This document shows, piece by piece, positions 17,248-26,456 of a stretch of 64,000 nucleotides of DNA. Each line of letters starts with the position of its first letter. Within the stretch, counting starts at the first letter, position 1. The notes under the pieces are model-generated. The model made no database searches. It was not told where the DNA came from and saw nothing but the letters and a program-made list of their open reading frames with translations. The DNA is from Rodentibacter abscessus (GTDB lineage Bacteria; Pseudomonadota; Gammaproteobacteria; Enterobacterales; Pasteurellaceae): positions 310,001 to 374,000 of the forward strand of contig NZ_AP038785.1 of the NCBI RefSeq assembly GCF_047160095.1. The letters are read 5' to 3'. The translations under genes and the position numbers were made by a program.

Positions 17248-18246
17248 ATGTCGAATGAAATTAAAGAAAATACGTCATTGCCAAATATGCCGTTATTAAG
17301 CGCAATTAACTTAAAAAAATATTATCCGGTGAAAAAAGGCTTATTGGCAAAAACGCAACAAGTCAAGGCATTGGATGGCGTGTCTTTTCAGTTGGAACGA
17401 GGAAAGACCCTTGCAGTTGTGGGGGAGTCAGGCTGTGGGAAATCAACACTGGGGCGTTTACTCACAATGATTGAAAATCCTACGGAAGGTGAGCTGTATT
17501 ATAAGGGGCGTAACTTTCTGGAAAATGATGCGGATACAAAAGCATTACGTCGTAGGAAAATTCAAATTGTGTTTCAAAACCCCTATGCCTCATTGAATCC
17601 ACGTAAAAAAATCGGTTCTATTTTAGAGGAACCGCTAATTATCAATACCAAACTTTCAGCCAAAGAACGTAAAGAAAAAGTGCTTTCAATGATGGCGAAA
17701 GTAGGATTACGGGCAGAATTTTATGATCGTTACCCTCATATGTTTTCCGGCGGGCAACGCCAACGCATTGCGATTGCACGTGGTTTAATGCTAGAGCCGG
17801 ATATTGTGGTGGCGGATGAACCGGTATCTGCATTGGATGTATCGGTACGTGCCCAAGTGCTGAATTTAATGATGGATTTGCAAGATGAATTCGGGCTTTC
17901 CTATGTTTTTATTTCGCATGATCTTTCAGTTGTTGAGCATATTGCTGATGAAGTGATGGTGATGTATCTTGGGCGTTGTGTCGAAAAAGGCACAACGGAA
18001 CAAATTTTTTCCAATCCTCAGCATCCTTATACACAAGCTCTTCTTTCGGCAACACCTCGTCTGTCAGCGAATTTACGCCGAGAACGTATTAAATTGACAG
18101 GCGAGCTACCAAGCCCGATAAATCCGCCGAAAGGCTGTGCATTTAATCCGCGTTGTTGGAAAGCAACAGACAAGTGTCGTGCGGAAAAACCAATACTTGA
18201 GCCTTTCCCCGATGGAAAATTAATCGCTTGTTTTAATATTGATTAA
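17248..18246 (+). CDS. dppF: Dipeptide-type ABC transporter ATPase DppF
   Basis: 332-residue partner ATPase of DppD. Walker A GESGCGKSTLGR (about residues 60-71), VFQNPYASLNPRKK Q-loop, signature FSGGQRQRIAIARGL, Walker B IVVADEPVSALDVS, and the C-terminal GCAFNPRCWKATDKC cysteine motif. SD AAGGAG lies within the end of dppD, so translation is coupled. Last gene of the operon; a USS and an IS-end fragment follow. Confidence 0.95.
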   Translation: MSNEIKENTSLPNMPLLSAINLKKYYPVKKGLLAKTQQVKALDGVSFQLERGKTLAVVGESGCGKSTLGRLLTMIENPTEGELYYKGRNFLENDADTKALRRRKIQIVFQNPYASLNPRKKIGSILEEPLIINTKLSAKERKEKVLSMMAKVGLRAEFYDRYPHMFSGGQRQRIAIARGLMLEPDIVVADEPVSALDVSVRAQVLNLMMDLQDEFGLSYVFISHDLSVVEHIADEVMVMYLGRCVEKGTTEQIFSNPQHPYTQALLSATPRLSANLRRERIKLTGELPSPINPPKGCAFNPRCWKATDKCRAEKPILEPFPDGKLIACFNID

Positions 18247-18277
18247 ACAGAAATTAGGATAAAAATAACCGCACTTT

Positions 18278-18303
18278 GATCTGCTCCCCAAAATCTGGAC
18301 AGA
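18278..18303. mobile_element. Remnant of an IS3/IS150-type element end
   Basis: TGATCTGCTCCCCAAAATCT resembles both terminal repeats of the IS3-family element at 28944-30360 (TGATCTGCCCCCCAAAAGTT and TGATCTGACCCCAAAAAGTT). Nothing else of such an element follows. It directly abuts a USS core (ACCGCACTT, 18268-18276). Confidence 0.55.
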
Positions 18304-18310
18304 TAATTTA

Positions 18311-18405
18311 ACTTAATAGCAGTTGCACAAAAAGAATTTGATTATGTTGGTAGGGGCGGGAATAGGAGCCGCCCCTATCTATTTTGTGTAACTGCTATAA
18401 TAATG
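18311..18405. repeat. Short inverted-repeat element, GC-palindrome subtype
   Basis: TAGCAGTTGCACAAAA (18317-18332) faces TTTTGTGTAACTGCTA (18382-18397). Inside is a second palindrome, AGGGGCGG/CCGCCCCT. The right end continues into ATAATAATG, like the CATAATACCG end of the larger family described at 45506, 47127 and 59459. The left outer end is degenerate, so the boundaries are approximate. It lies just after sotB and may serve as its terminator. Confidence 0.6.
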
Positions 18406-18410
18406 ATTTT

Positions 18411-19589
18411 TTAAGTTTTTTGTGGACGATAGAGAAATTGGAAGAGGATAAAGATCAATAATCCGGTAGCACCAAGAGCCGCGCCGCTAAAACCAATATA
18501 TTTTAACCCTACATAATTCATCATTTGACCACCGAATAACGCACCTGCGCCAATACCTGCATTGAATATTCCGGAATAAATTGCCGTTGCCACATCGGTT
18601 GCATCCGGTGCAAGCTGCAAAACCTGCATTTGTAATGCAAGGGCAATGCAGGAAATGCCGATTCCCCAAGCAAAGGCTAGTATAAACATCGTTAACGCAT
18701 AATGAGACGAACTGAGTAAAAGGGCAAGTGAAAGCACCAATAATCCTATTGCAGTGATAATAAATTTTATCGGGTTAAAACGGTATAAGCGATTGAAGAG
18801 TAGGCTTGCCGTGATACCTGATATACCAAAAATTAAGAGGATGAATGTCGCAAGGTTAGGATTGAGTTCTCCGATTTGAATTATAAAAGGTTCAATATAA
18901 GTGTAAGCGGTAAAGTGTGCAGCAACGATAGTTACCGTTGTCATATAAAGCCCTATTAATAACGGACGTTTAGCCAATAGCGGGAGGCTGGATAATGAGC
19001 CTGCATTTTTACTTGGAATATTCGGCAGTAAACGAATAATGAGAAACATGGTAGCAAGAGCAAGTAGGGCAATGATAACAAAAGTTATTTTCCACCCGAC
19101 CAATTGCCCGACTAAACGACCGAGCGGTAAGCCTAAAATCGTCGCAAGTGAGGTACCGATGGCGAGCATACTCAGTGCTTGCGTTTTTTTATTTTTAGGC
19201 GCAATACGCATAACAAGAGAAGCGGTGATTGACCAAAATACGGCATGTGCCAAAGCAATGCACATTCGAGCGATAAGAAGTATTTGAAAATTCCAAGCGA
19301 TAACGGAAAGGATATGACCTATGATGAAAATCATAAACAGCTTGATAAGTAAACTTTTCCGTTCCATTTTTCCCGTAGCAAGCATCGCCGGCAGGGACAT
19401 AATGAGTACAGTCCAAGCATAAACCGTCATCATCAAACCGGTTTCCGAAGGTGGCATATTAAAGCTTTCTGCAATATCTGTGAGCAAAGCCACAGGGACA
19501 AATTCAGTAGTATTAAAAATAAAAGCGGCGCAGGCGATAACAACAACACGCCAAGTTTGGATTTTTTCAGCTTGATGATAAAACGACAT
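18411..19589 (-). CDS. sotB: Major facilitator sugar efflux transporter, SotB type
   Basis: 392-residue 12-helix MFS protein. It matches the SotB/YdeA sugar efflux family by the N-terminal block AAFIFNTTEFVPVALLTDIA, MSLPAML, AHAVFWSITASLVMRIAP, GLPLGRLVGQ and LAPDATDVATAIYSGIFNAGIGAGAL. In E. coli this protein exports arabinose and similar sugars and limits sugar stress. Its start codon overlaps the stop of the upstream asmA-like gene (TAATG), so it is translationally coupled in the udk-dcd-asmA-like-sotB operon. Confidence 0.88.
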   Translation of the reverse strand: MSFYHQAEKIQTWRVVVIACAAFIFNTTEFVPVALLTDIAESFNMPPSETGLMMTVYAWTVLIMSLPAMLATGKMERKSLLIKLFMIFIIGHILSVIAWNFQILLIARMCIALAHAVFWSITASLVMRIAPKNKKTQALSMLAIGTSLATILGLPLGRLVGQLVGWKITFVIIALLALATMFLIIRLLPNIPSKNAGSLSSLPLLAKRPLLIGLYMTTVTIVAAHFTAYTYIEPFIIQIGELNPNLATFILLIFGISGITASLLFNRLYRFNPIKFIITAIGLLVLSLALLLSSSHYALTMFILAFAWGIGISCIALALQMQVLQLAPDATDVATAIYSGIFNAGIGAGALFGGQMMNYVGLKYIGFSGAALGATGLLIFILFQFLYRPQKT

Positions 19590-20779
19590 TATTTCAACTT
19601 CTCTTTAATGATATTTTTCAACTGTTTCCGAAAATCTTTATTTATTTCCAATTTATATTGTGGTGAATAGCAACTATCAAAAAAACGAATAGGGAGTGTT
19701 AAATTCTTGTATTTTGGATTGGTTGCCGAAAGTGAGAGAGTAATATCACATTGCATCGTATGTAAATCAACCGCGCCCTGCCCTTCCCCTAAAAGTACGG
19801 TCGTTTTTAGATTAAATTTATCGATATTCAACAAACTCTTGTCCAGTGAGAACGAGGCTTCAACCTGTTGATAAGGCGTGTTTGCCCTTTTTCCTTCCAA
19901 TAATTCATCATTGTAGTTAATCGGAAAGTATTGTGAAACAAGTTGAAGTAAGTTTATTCCTAAAAGCTCTCCATCCCGTGCATAAAAATCAAATTTACTT
20001 TTCGTTAAATTTGCCTTTTCAAAGGCGAGTTGAATATTAAAATCAGCTGTCCCCGTGATGGTATCGGGAAAATTTAACAGTGTGAGTAATTGTGTTAAAG
20101 GGAAATTTTTACCTGAAAAATTGACCGCACTTTCCTCTGCAAGCGTATTAAATTTTAGCACGGCGAGGCACGCCGTAGTGCAATCAGGCTTTATATAGGC
20201 GGCAGCCGCTTTTTGTGGTTTGGCGAGATCGGCGTGAATTTCAATATAGCCTAACGGCTGTTGATTTAATGTAGCGCCATCAAATTGAATCAGTGATTCT
20301 GCATTTTGGCGAAGTCTAATACCGGCTTTGTTGAAAGTGAAATTAAATTTTTGAGCCAGACCATAAATCGGTTTTTCAAGTTTGATGGAAACAACATTTG
20401 AGCCGTTGAATAGGATATTTTTTGATAATAGGTTTTTGACCAAAAAATCGGAAAAACGCATTTCGATTCTGGCGGAATTGAGGGCATCTTCCCCTGATTT
20501 GGCTTGTTCAATACTAAGTTGTTGTAATTTTGCTTCACCATAAATTAAAGGTAAAAAAGCCAGTTGAGCATTAATATGTTTTAATGAAATACTACGATAA
20601 TTAACTTGTTCAATGGTAAGGGTAGGTTGCGGGATAAGGCTTAAATCAAGTGATTTTACCGCTATGCCTCTCTGTTCGAATTGTTCGCTCAGCCGAGTTT
20701 TGGCTTGTTGTAGCTGAATATAAAGAAATGCGAAGATCGCAATCGGCACGAACAGCAAGCTTATTGCGATCTTTTTCAT
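19589..20779 (-). CDS. AsmA-like membrane-anchored protein
   Basis: 396 residues with one N-terminal signal anchor (ISLLFVPIAIFAFLYIQL, about residues 4-21) and a long beta-rich periplasmic part. The end-domain pattern (YARDGELLGINLLQLVSQYFPINYNDELLEGKRANTPYQQVEASF read in parts, then LNIDKFNLKTTVLLGEGQGAVDLHTMQCDITL) is that of the AsmA C-terminal domain, with GxGxVDL. AsmA-like proteins are linked to lipid transport to the outer membrane; this short version has no assigned role. Starts directly at the dcd stop. Confidence 0.75.
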   Translation of the reverse strand: MKKIAISLLFVPIAIFAFLYIQLQQAKTRLSEQFEQRGIAVKSLDLSLIPQPTLTIEQVNYRSISLKHINAQLAFLPLIYGEAKLQQLSIEQAKSGEDALNSARIEMRFSDFLVKNLLSKNILFNGSNVVSIKLEKPIYGLAQKFNFTFNKAGIRLRQNAESLIQFDGATLNQQPLGYIEIHADLAKPQKAAAAYIKPDCTTACLAVLKFNTLAEESAVNFSGKNFPLTQLLTLLNFPDTITGTADFNIQLAFEKANLTKSKFDFYARDGELLGINLLQLVSQYFPINYNDELLEGKRANTPYQQVEASFSLDKSLLNIDKFNLKTTVLLGEGQGAVDLHTMQCDITLSLSATNPKYKNLTLPIRFFDSCYSPQYKLEINKDFRKQLKNIIKEKLK

Positions 20780-21364
20780 CTATTTATCCTCATCAATACG
20801 GCTTGCTACCGCATTTTGCTGATTTTTATATTTAGCGTCTTTACGGCTGTTATAAGGGCGGGCAGCCGTGCCGCTTAACACTTCGAAACTGAGTGCGCCA
20901 ATCACCATATTCGGACGTAGCGCTAAAGGAAGTTTTCCGGAATTATAAAATTCCAATACGATTTTTCCTTCCCAACCCGGATCAATACGGTGTGCGGTAA
21001 CGTGAACCATTAATCCCAAACGGGCAAGGGAAGAGCGACCGTCTAACCACCCGATAATATTTGCCGGTAATTTTACCGATTCAAGGGTTGTTGCAAGTGC
21101 TAATACACCGGGATGTAAGAAAAACGCTTCATTATCCGGAATGATGATTTCATCACTCATCACGGATTCTAACTGGGCGGAAACTTCTTCTTTCGGGCCG
21201 CTTAAATCAATGTATGGGGCGGAATGTTCACGAAATACTCGGAAAGAATTACCTAAACGCACGTCAATTGTTGCGCCGTTGATTTTGTCATTATCAGGAC
21301 GAGGAGTTAAAGAAATAATGCCATCATCCAAATAGCGTTCGATATCGGTATCACAAAGACGCAT
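20780..21364 (-). CDS. dcd: dCTP deaminase
   Basis: 194 residues; converts dCTP to dUTP, the main route to dTMP in gamma-proteobacteria. Recognised by LCDTDIERYLDDG at the start, the DVRLGNSFRVF block, HPGVLALATTLESVKLP (about residues 84-100), DGRSSLARLGLMVHVTAHRIDPGW (in parts, about 109-132, with the catalytic glutamate in the later GKIVLEFYN) and LSGTAARPYNSRKDAKYKNQ near the end. Tightly packed between udk and the asmA-like gene. Confidence 0.96.
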   Translation of the reverse strand: MRLCDTDIERYLDDGIISLTPRPDNDKINGATIDVRLGNSFRVFREHSAPYIDLSGPKEEVSAQLESVMSDEIIIPDNEAFFLHPGVLALATTLESVKLPANIIGWLDGRSSLARLGLMVHVTAHRIDPGWEGKIVLEFYNSGKLPLALRPNMVIGALSFEVLSGTAARPYNSRKDAKYKNQQNAVASRIDEDK

Positions 21365-21372
21365 AATTTCTC

Positions 21373-22014
21373 CTATTTTTGATTTAATAAATGAAGAATT
21401 TGAGCTTTCAACATATTGATTGCAATACGGTTTTTTCCACCGCGTGGGATAACAATATCGGCATATTGTTTAGACGGCTCAATAAATTGTAAGAACATTG
21501 GGCGGACTGTCGCACGATATTGATCAATAACGGATTGCAGTGAACGACCACGTTCTTCCATATCACGTTGTAAACGGCGGATAAAACAAATATCCAACGG
21601 GGTATCCACAAACACTGAAATATCGCTCAATTGGCGAACACGTTCATCAGTCAGTAATAAAATGCCTTCTAAAATAACGATACGCTTTGGCGTAAAACGT
21701 GTGGTTTCTTCTGTGCGGGTGTGTTCCACATAACTATAAACGGGAATATCAACGGCTTTACCGGATTTTAAATCTTTTAAATGCTGAATAAGTAAATCGC
21801 GATCCATTGAATTGGGATGATCATAGTTGGTTTTCACCCGTTCACTCATTTCTAAATGGCTTTGATCTTTATAATAGCTATCTTCTGCAATAATGCCGAT
21901 TTGTTGACAGCCTAATTCGTGACAAAGTTCTCTATGAACAGTGGAAGCAATGGAACTTTTTCCTGAAGCGGAAGCGCCGGTAACGGCGATAATAATACAA
22001 GAGGAATCTGGCAT
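21373..22014 (-). CDS. udk: Uridine kinase
   Basis: 213 residues; phosphorylates uridine and cytidine in pyrimidine salvage. P-loop AVTGASASGKSSIA (about residues 10-23), EDSYYKDQSHL, NYDHPNSMDRDLL and the C-terminal IVIPRGGKNRIAINML are Udk signatures. Start at 22014 (MPDSSC) gives the usual 213-residue length; the longer reading adds an unrelated hydrophobic stretch. First gene of udk-dcd-asmA-like-sotB, 8 bases before dcd. Confidence 0.96.
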   Translation of the reverse strand: MPDSSCIIIAVTGASASGKSSIASTVHRELCHELGCQQIGIIAEDSYYKDQSHLEMSERVKTNYDHPNSMDRDLLIQHLKDLKSGKAVDIPVYSYVEHTRTEETTRFTPKRIVILEGILLLTDERVRQLSDISVFVDTPLDICFIRRLQRDMEERGRSLQSVIDQYRATVRPMFLQFIEPSKQYADIVIPRGGKNRIAINMLKAQILHLLNQK

Positions 22015-22105
22015 AAATATAATCTGAAAGATGAGAATAATTCTCCGAATTATAAAGAAAAGTGCGGTTGATTTCATCTTTATTTTTTAGGTCAAATTTC
22101 AAAAC

Positions 22106-22148
22106 TGTGAGAGTCATCACGGTATTATTTTTCGATTTCGAATAAGAT
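22106..22148 (+). promoter_or_regulatory. CRP-like site and promoter of afuA
   Basis: TGTGAGAGTCATCACG (22106-22121) matches TGTGA-N6-TCACA at nine of ten core positions. A -10-like TAAGAT at 22143-22148 would put transcription start near 22155, placing the CRP centre about 41 bases upstream, the class II geometry. I saw no Fur-type box here. Confidence 0.55.
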
Positions 22149-22180
22149 CTTAGCGTTTTAGCACAACAGGAGTATTTACT

Positions 22181-23221
22181 ATGAAGTTCAATAAAATTTC
22201 TTTTTCTATTTCAACCGCACTTTTAGCGGCGGGTTTAAGTGTGTCCGCTGCAACAAATGCAAAAGGCCGTTTAGTTGTATATTGTAGTGCAACGAATATT
22301 TTATGTGAAACGACAACAAAAGCTTTCGGCGAAAAATATGATGTAAAAACCTCTTTCATTCGTAACGGTTCAGGGAGTACTTTTGCGAAAGTAGAAGCGG
22401 AAAAAAATAATCCGCAAGCGGATGTATGGTTTGGCGGTACGTTTGATCCTCAAGCGCAAGCTGCGGAACTCGGGTTGGTGGAGCCTTATAAATCCAAACA
22501 TATTGATGAAATCGTGGAACGTTTTCGTGATCCGGCAAAAACGAAAGGTCATTATGTTTCTGCTATTTATATGGGGATTTTAGGTTTTGGTGTGAACACC
22601 GAACGTTTAGCAAAATTGGGCATTAAAGAAGTACCGAAATGTTGGAAAGATTTAACCGATCCGCAGTTAAAAGGTGAAGTGCAAATAGCTGATCCGCAAA
22701 GTGCCGGTACTGCCTACACCGCCTTGGCGACCTTTGTTCAACTTTGGGGTGAAAATCAGGCCTTTGATTTCTTGAAAGCATTGCATCCGAATGTTTCACA
22801 ATACACCAAATCAGGCATTACGCCGTCTCGCAATGCGGCACGTGGTGAGGCGGTTGTCGGTATCGGTTTCTTACATGATTATGCCCTTGAAAAACGTCAG
22901 GGGGCACCATTGGAATTAGTGGTTCCTTGTGAAGGAACGGGATATGAATTAGGTGGTGTGAGTATTTTGAAAGGGGCACGTAATATAGATAATGCAAAAT
23001 TATTCATAGATTGGGCGTTATCTAAAGAAGGTCAGGAACTGGCCTGGAAGCAAGGTGATTCTTTGCAAACCTTAACCAATACGACAGCGGAACAATCGCC
23101 GAATGCTTTTGATCCGAATAAGCTTAATTTAATCAATTATAATTTTGAAAAATACGGTGCAACGGAACAACGCAAGTACTTGATTGAAAAATGGGTGCAA
23201 GAAGTGAAGTTAGCCAAATAA
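22181..23221 (+). CDS. afuA: AfuA-type periplasmic substrate-binding protein, copy 1
   Basis: 346-residue ABC binding protein with a signal peptide (about residues 1-27, AALLAAGLSVSAATNA) and a mature start KGRLVVYCSATN. It belongs to the family first named actinobacillus ferric uptake, but AfuA of A. pleuropneumoniae was later shown to bind sugar phosphates such as glucose 6-phosphate. The iron ligands of true FbpA proteins (His near residue 9 and the paired tyrosines) are not visible: the corresponding regions read VVYCSATN and GIGFLHDY. Good SD (AGGAG). First gene of a four-gene operon; the CRP-like site upstream fits carbohydrate control. Confidence 0.85.
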   Translation: MKFNKISFSISTALLAAGLSVSAATNAKGRLVVYCSATNILCETTTKAFGEKYDVKTSFIRNGSGSTFAKVEAEKNNPQADVWFGGTFDPQAQAAELGLVEPYKSKHIDEIVERFRDPAKTKGHYVSAIYMGILGFGVNTERLAKLGIKEVPKCWKDLTDPQLKGEVQIADPQSAGTAYTALATFVQLWGENQAFDFLKALHPNVSQYTKSGITPSRNAARGEAVVGIGFLHDYALEKRQGAPLELVVPCEGTGYELGGVSILKGARNIDNAKLFIDWALSKEGQELAWKQGDSLQTLTNTTAEQSPNAFDPNKLNLINYNFEKYGATEQRKYLIEKWVQEVKLAK

Positions 23222-23280
23222 ACTATTTGTTCTTTATTCTTTGAGAAATGAGAGCAATAACAGTTTAACGGAGTGATGAA

Positions 23281-24315
23281 ATGAAACTATCTAAAATTGC
23301 TGTTGCGCTTTCTGGAGTTATGTTAGTCGGAATATCGTTAAATAGCTATTCAGTATCTAAAGGTCGCTTGGTCATTTATTGTAGTGCACAAAATACTATG
23401 TGCGAACAAGAAGCGATGGAGTTTGAGAAAAAGTATGATATTAAAACCACTTTTATTCGTGGCGGTACAGGTACTATTCTTGCAAAAATTGATGCGGAAA
23501 AAGGTAATCCTCAGGGAGATGTTTGGTATGGTGGGACGATGGATCCACATTCACAAGCGGGAGAAATGGGATTGCTAGAACCTTATAAATCACCAAATCT
23601 TCCACAAATAATGGAAAAGTTCCGAGATCCGGCAAAGATGAAAGGAAATTATTCTTCGGCTATCTATTTGGGGGTGTTAGGCTTTGGGGTGAATCCAGAA
23701 CGCTTGAATAAATTGAATTTACCTATTCCAAAATGTTGGAAAGACTTGGCTAACCCAATTTATAAGAATGAAATTCAGGCAGCTGATCCGCAAAGTTCAG
23801 GTACCGGTTATACACAGCTTGCCACTTATATGCAACTTTGGGGGGAAAATGAAGCTTTTAACTTCCTGAAAGATCTCAATAAGAATATATCGCAATATAC
23901 TAAATCAGGTAATACTGCTACACGAAATACTGCTCGAGGTGAAACAGCCATTGGTATTGGATTTTTACACGAATACTCACTTGAAAAAGCGAAAGGTGCC
24001 CCAGTGGAACTAGTTGTTCCTTGTGAGGGAACCGGCTATGAAATAGGAGGTGTGAGCGTAATTAAAGGTGCGCGTAATTTAGAGAATGCGAAACTCTTCG
24101 TTGATTGGGCACTATCAAAAGAAGCACAAGAATTAACGTGGCAGAAAGGAGAAGCGTACTCCGTTTTAACTAATACTACAGCGCAGCAATCTCCATATGC
24201 ATTGGATTTCAAATCTATCAATTTAATTAATTATGATTTTGATAAATATGGAGCGACCGATTTACGTAAACGTTTAATCACAAAATGGGTTGATGAAGTG
24301 AAATTAGCTAAATAA
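23281..24315 (+). CDS. afuA: AfuA-type periplasmic substrate-binding protein, copy 2
   Basis: 344 residues, roughly 60-65% identical to copy 1 by eye over the whole mature part, with its own signal peptide (about residues 1-25) and the same start KGRLVIYCSAQNTMCE. Shared blocks: VPCEGTGYE, GIGFLHEYSLEK, SQYTKSG, CWKDL and EVKLAK at the end. It lacks the iron ligands of FbpA as copy 1 does. The DNA is visibly more AT-rich than copy 1, so the duplication is old or the copies came separately. A hairpin in the 60-base gap after it could adjust expression of the membrane genes. Confidence 0.85.
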   Translation: MKLSKIAVALSGVMLVGISLNSYSVSKGRLVIYCSAQNTMCEQEAMEFEKKYDIKTTFIRGGTGTILAKIDAEKGNPQGDVWYGGTMDPHSQAGEMGLLEPYKSPNLPQIMEKFRDPAKMKGNYSSAIYLGVLGFGVNPERLNKLNLPIPKCWKDLANPIYKNEIQAADPQSSGTGYTQLATYMQLWGENEAFNFLKDLNKNISQYTKSGNTATRNTARGETAIGIGFLHEYSLEKAKGAPVELVVPCEGTGYEIGGVSVIKGARNLENAKLFVDWALSKEAQELTWQKGEAYSVLTNTTAQQSPYALDFKSINLINYDFDKYGATDLRKRLITKWVDEVKLAK

Positions 24316-24375
24316 TGATATTAACGATGAAACAGTAGGCGACCTGCTGTTTCATCTTTTAACCAGCGAGGTTGT

Positions 24376-26433
24376 ATGAACGCAAAAAAATTGTCCATCC
24401 TACATTCCGCCAACTTTTGGATCATTTTGTCTTTATTGGCATTTTTGTTTTTACCTACTCACGCACTGGATTACGGGTTGCTTGAAAGTACCGTTGATGA
24501 ATATTTTGATGCAATGGGCTGGGCTTCTTTGGATCTTACTTGGGCGTGGTTTTTACCTGTTATTCTGTATGGCGTATTACCGTTTTTTAAGTTATCAGTT
24601 TTACAACAAGCAAAAACAGAGTTATTTTTAACCGCACTTGCCGTATTATTTATGTTTGTCAGTGCGACATTGTACAAGATCAGTATGGGCTATGCCGCCA
24701 TGGTGTTACTTATCGGTTATACGGCATTGGCGACCCTTTCATTGGCGAAACTGAAAGTGATGCAAGGAGATAAATTTATTATTGCTTCCTTGCTTTGTAT
24801 TATTTTGCTGATCTTCTTTTTTATCGTCTATCCGACATTGGCGATTTTCGTGTCAATGTTTTATGACGGCGACACCTTTGCACCACAACAGGTGATGCGT
24901 ATTTTAACGCAAAACTATATTGTACGTGTGATTAGTAATTCACTTCTATTATCGGGATTTGTCGGGCTTGTTTCTACCGTATTCGGTTTAGCTTTTGCCC
25001 TTTACACCACACGTATTGCGCGTAGAACCGCTTTTATTGGTAAAATTTTCTCTATTTTACCCATCGTAACACCGCCGTTTGTTGTCGGTTTAGGGGTTAC
25101 TTTAATGCTAGGGCGTTCCGGTTATGTGACGGAATTTTTGAGTTCATATTTGGGATTCACTAATTACAACTGGCTTTATGGTTTTAATGGCATTGCGATT
25201 GCACAAATTCTCGCATTTGCGCCGATTTCTTTTATGATTTTAGATGGCGCATTGAAATCCGTTCATCCTTCCATTGAGGAAGCTTCTTACACGCTACGGG
25301 CTAATCGCTATCAAACTTTCTATAACATCATTTTTCCATTACTCCGTCCCGCGTTGGCAAATTCTTTCTTAATCGTATTCATTCAATCTCTTGCTGATTT
25401 TAGTAACCCTTTGGTGTTGGGCGGTAGCTTTGATGTGATCGCAACGCAAATTTATTTTTATATTGCAGGCTCACAATTGGATTATGCCTCGGCGAGTACT
25501 TTGGGTTCACTGTTGTTAATTTTCTCGTTAGCGATTTTTATCATTCAATATATTTGGATTGGTAATCGCTCTTATGTGACGGTTTCCGGTAAATCTTATC
25601 GTGGCGATGTGCAAGATTTGCCTGCCGGTTTGAAATATACCATTATCGCAATGCTTGGTTTTTGGATTGTATTTAATATTGCCCTTTACGGTAGTATTTT
25701 CTATGGCAGTTTCACCGTGAACTGGGGGGTAGATTACACATTAACGTTGAAAAACTATGAGATGTTGTTTGGTCAAGATTTTAACAGTGGGGCTTGGCCG
25801 TCACTTATTAATACCTTGATTTATGCCGGTATCGCAGCACCATTGACGGCATTCTTCGGGTTATTGATTGCTTATATAGTGGTACGTAAAGATTTTCAGG
25901 GTAAAAAATCCCTTGAGTTTTTAACAATGCTTTGCTTTGCCGTACCGGGAACAGTGGCAGGCGTTTCCTATATTTTAGCCTTTAACAATGCGCCGCTTTA
26001 TATCACCGGCACCGGTATTATTGTGATTATTTCCATGGTAATGCGTGATTTACCGATTGGTATGCGTGCGGCTATCGCAGGGCTAGGGCAGTTGGATAAA
26101 TCCTTAGATGAAGCTTCTCTTTCTCTAAAAGGTAATTCGTGGAAAACCCTTTGGTATATTGTGTTGCCGTTGTTAAAACCGGCATTGCTTTCTGCGCTGG
26201 TAACCAGTTTTGTTCGTGCGATGACAACAGTAAGTGCCATTATTTTCTTGGTGACGGCGGACACACGTGTGGCGACTGCATACATTTTAAATCGTGTTGA
26301 AGACGGTGAATACGGTATTGCTATTGCTTATGGTTCACTCTTAATTGTGGTAATGATGGCTATTATTTTATTGTTCGATTGGATTGTGGGCGATACACGC
26401 ATTTCCCGTTCTAAAGCAAAGAAAATGAATTAA
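24376..26433 (+). CDS. afuB: AfuB-type ABC permease, fused two-domain
   Basis: 685 residues with two permease domains in one chain, as in FbpB/AfuB. Many hydrophobic helices; EAA-type loops appear twice: IEEASYTLRANRYQTFYNIIFPLLRPAL (about residues 301-328, read in parts) and LDEASLSLKGNSWKTLWYIVLPLLKPAL (about 577-604, read in parts), one per half, each contacting the ATPase dimer. The extended N-terminal region has additional membrane helices. It follows the two binding proteins and precedes the ATPase by 23 bases. Confidence 0.88.
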   Translation: MNAKKLSILHSANFWIILSLLAFLFLPTHALDYGLLESTVDEYFDAMGWASLDLTWAWFLPVILYGVLPFFKLSVLQQAKTELFLTALAVLFMFVSATLYKISMGYAAMVLLIGYTALATLSLAKLKVMQGDKFIIASLLCIILLIFFFIVYPTLAIFVSMFYDGDTFAPQQVMRILTQNYIVRVISNSLLLSGFVGLVSTVFGLAFALYTTRIARRTAFIGKIFSILPIVTPPFVVGLGVTLMLGRSGYVTEFLSSYLGFTNYNWLYGFNGIAIAQILAFAPISFMILDGALKSVHPSIEEASYTLRANRYQTFYNIIFPLLRPALANSFLIVFIQSLADFSNPLVLGGSFDVIATQIYFYIAGSQLDYASASTLGSLLLIFSLAIFIIQYIWIGNRSYVTVSGKSYRGDVQDLPAGLKYTIIAMLGFWIVFNIALYGSIFYGSFTVNWGVDYTLTLKNYEMLFGQDFNSGAWPSLINTLIYAGIAAPLTAFFGLLIAYIVVRKDFQGKKSLEFLTMLCFAVPGTVAGVSYILAFNNAPLYITGTGIIVIISMVMRDLPIGMRAAIAGLGQLDKSLDEASLSLKGNSWKTLWYIVLPLLKPALLSALVTSFVRAMTTVSAIIFLVTADTRVATAYILNRVEDGEYGIAIAYGSLLIVVMMAIILLFDWIVGDTRISRSKAKKMN

Positions 26434-26456
26434 CTCGTTAAGCGATAGGTAAAATT

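Noticed and set aside
22181..24315. Calling the two binding proteins FbpA (ferric iron)
   Set aside because: The expected His and paired Tyr iron ligands are not visible and there is no Fur box, while a CRP-like site is present.
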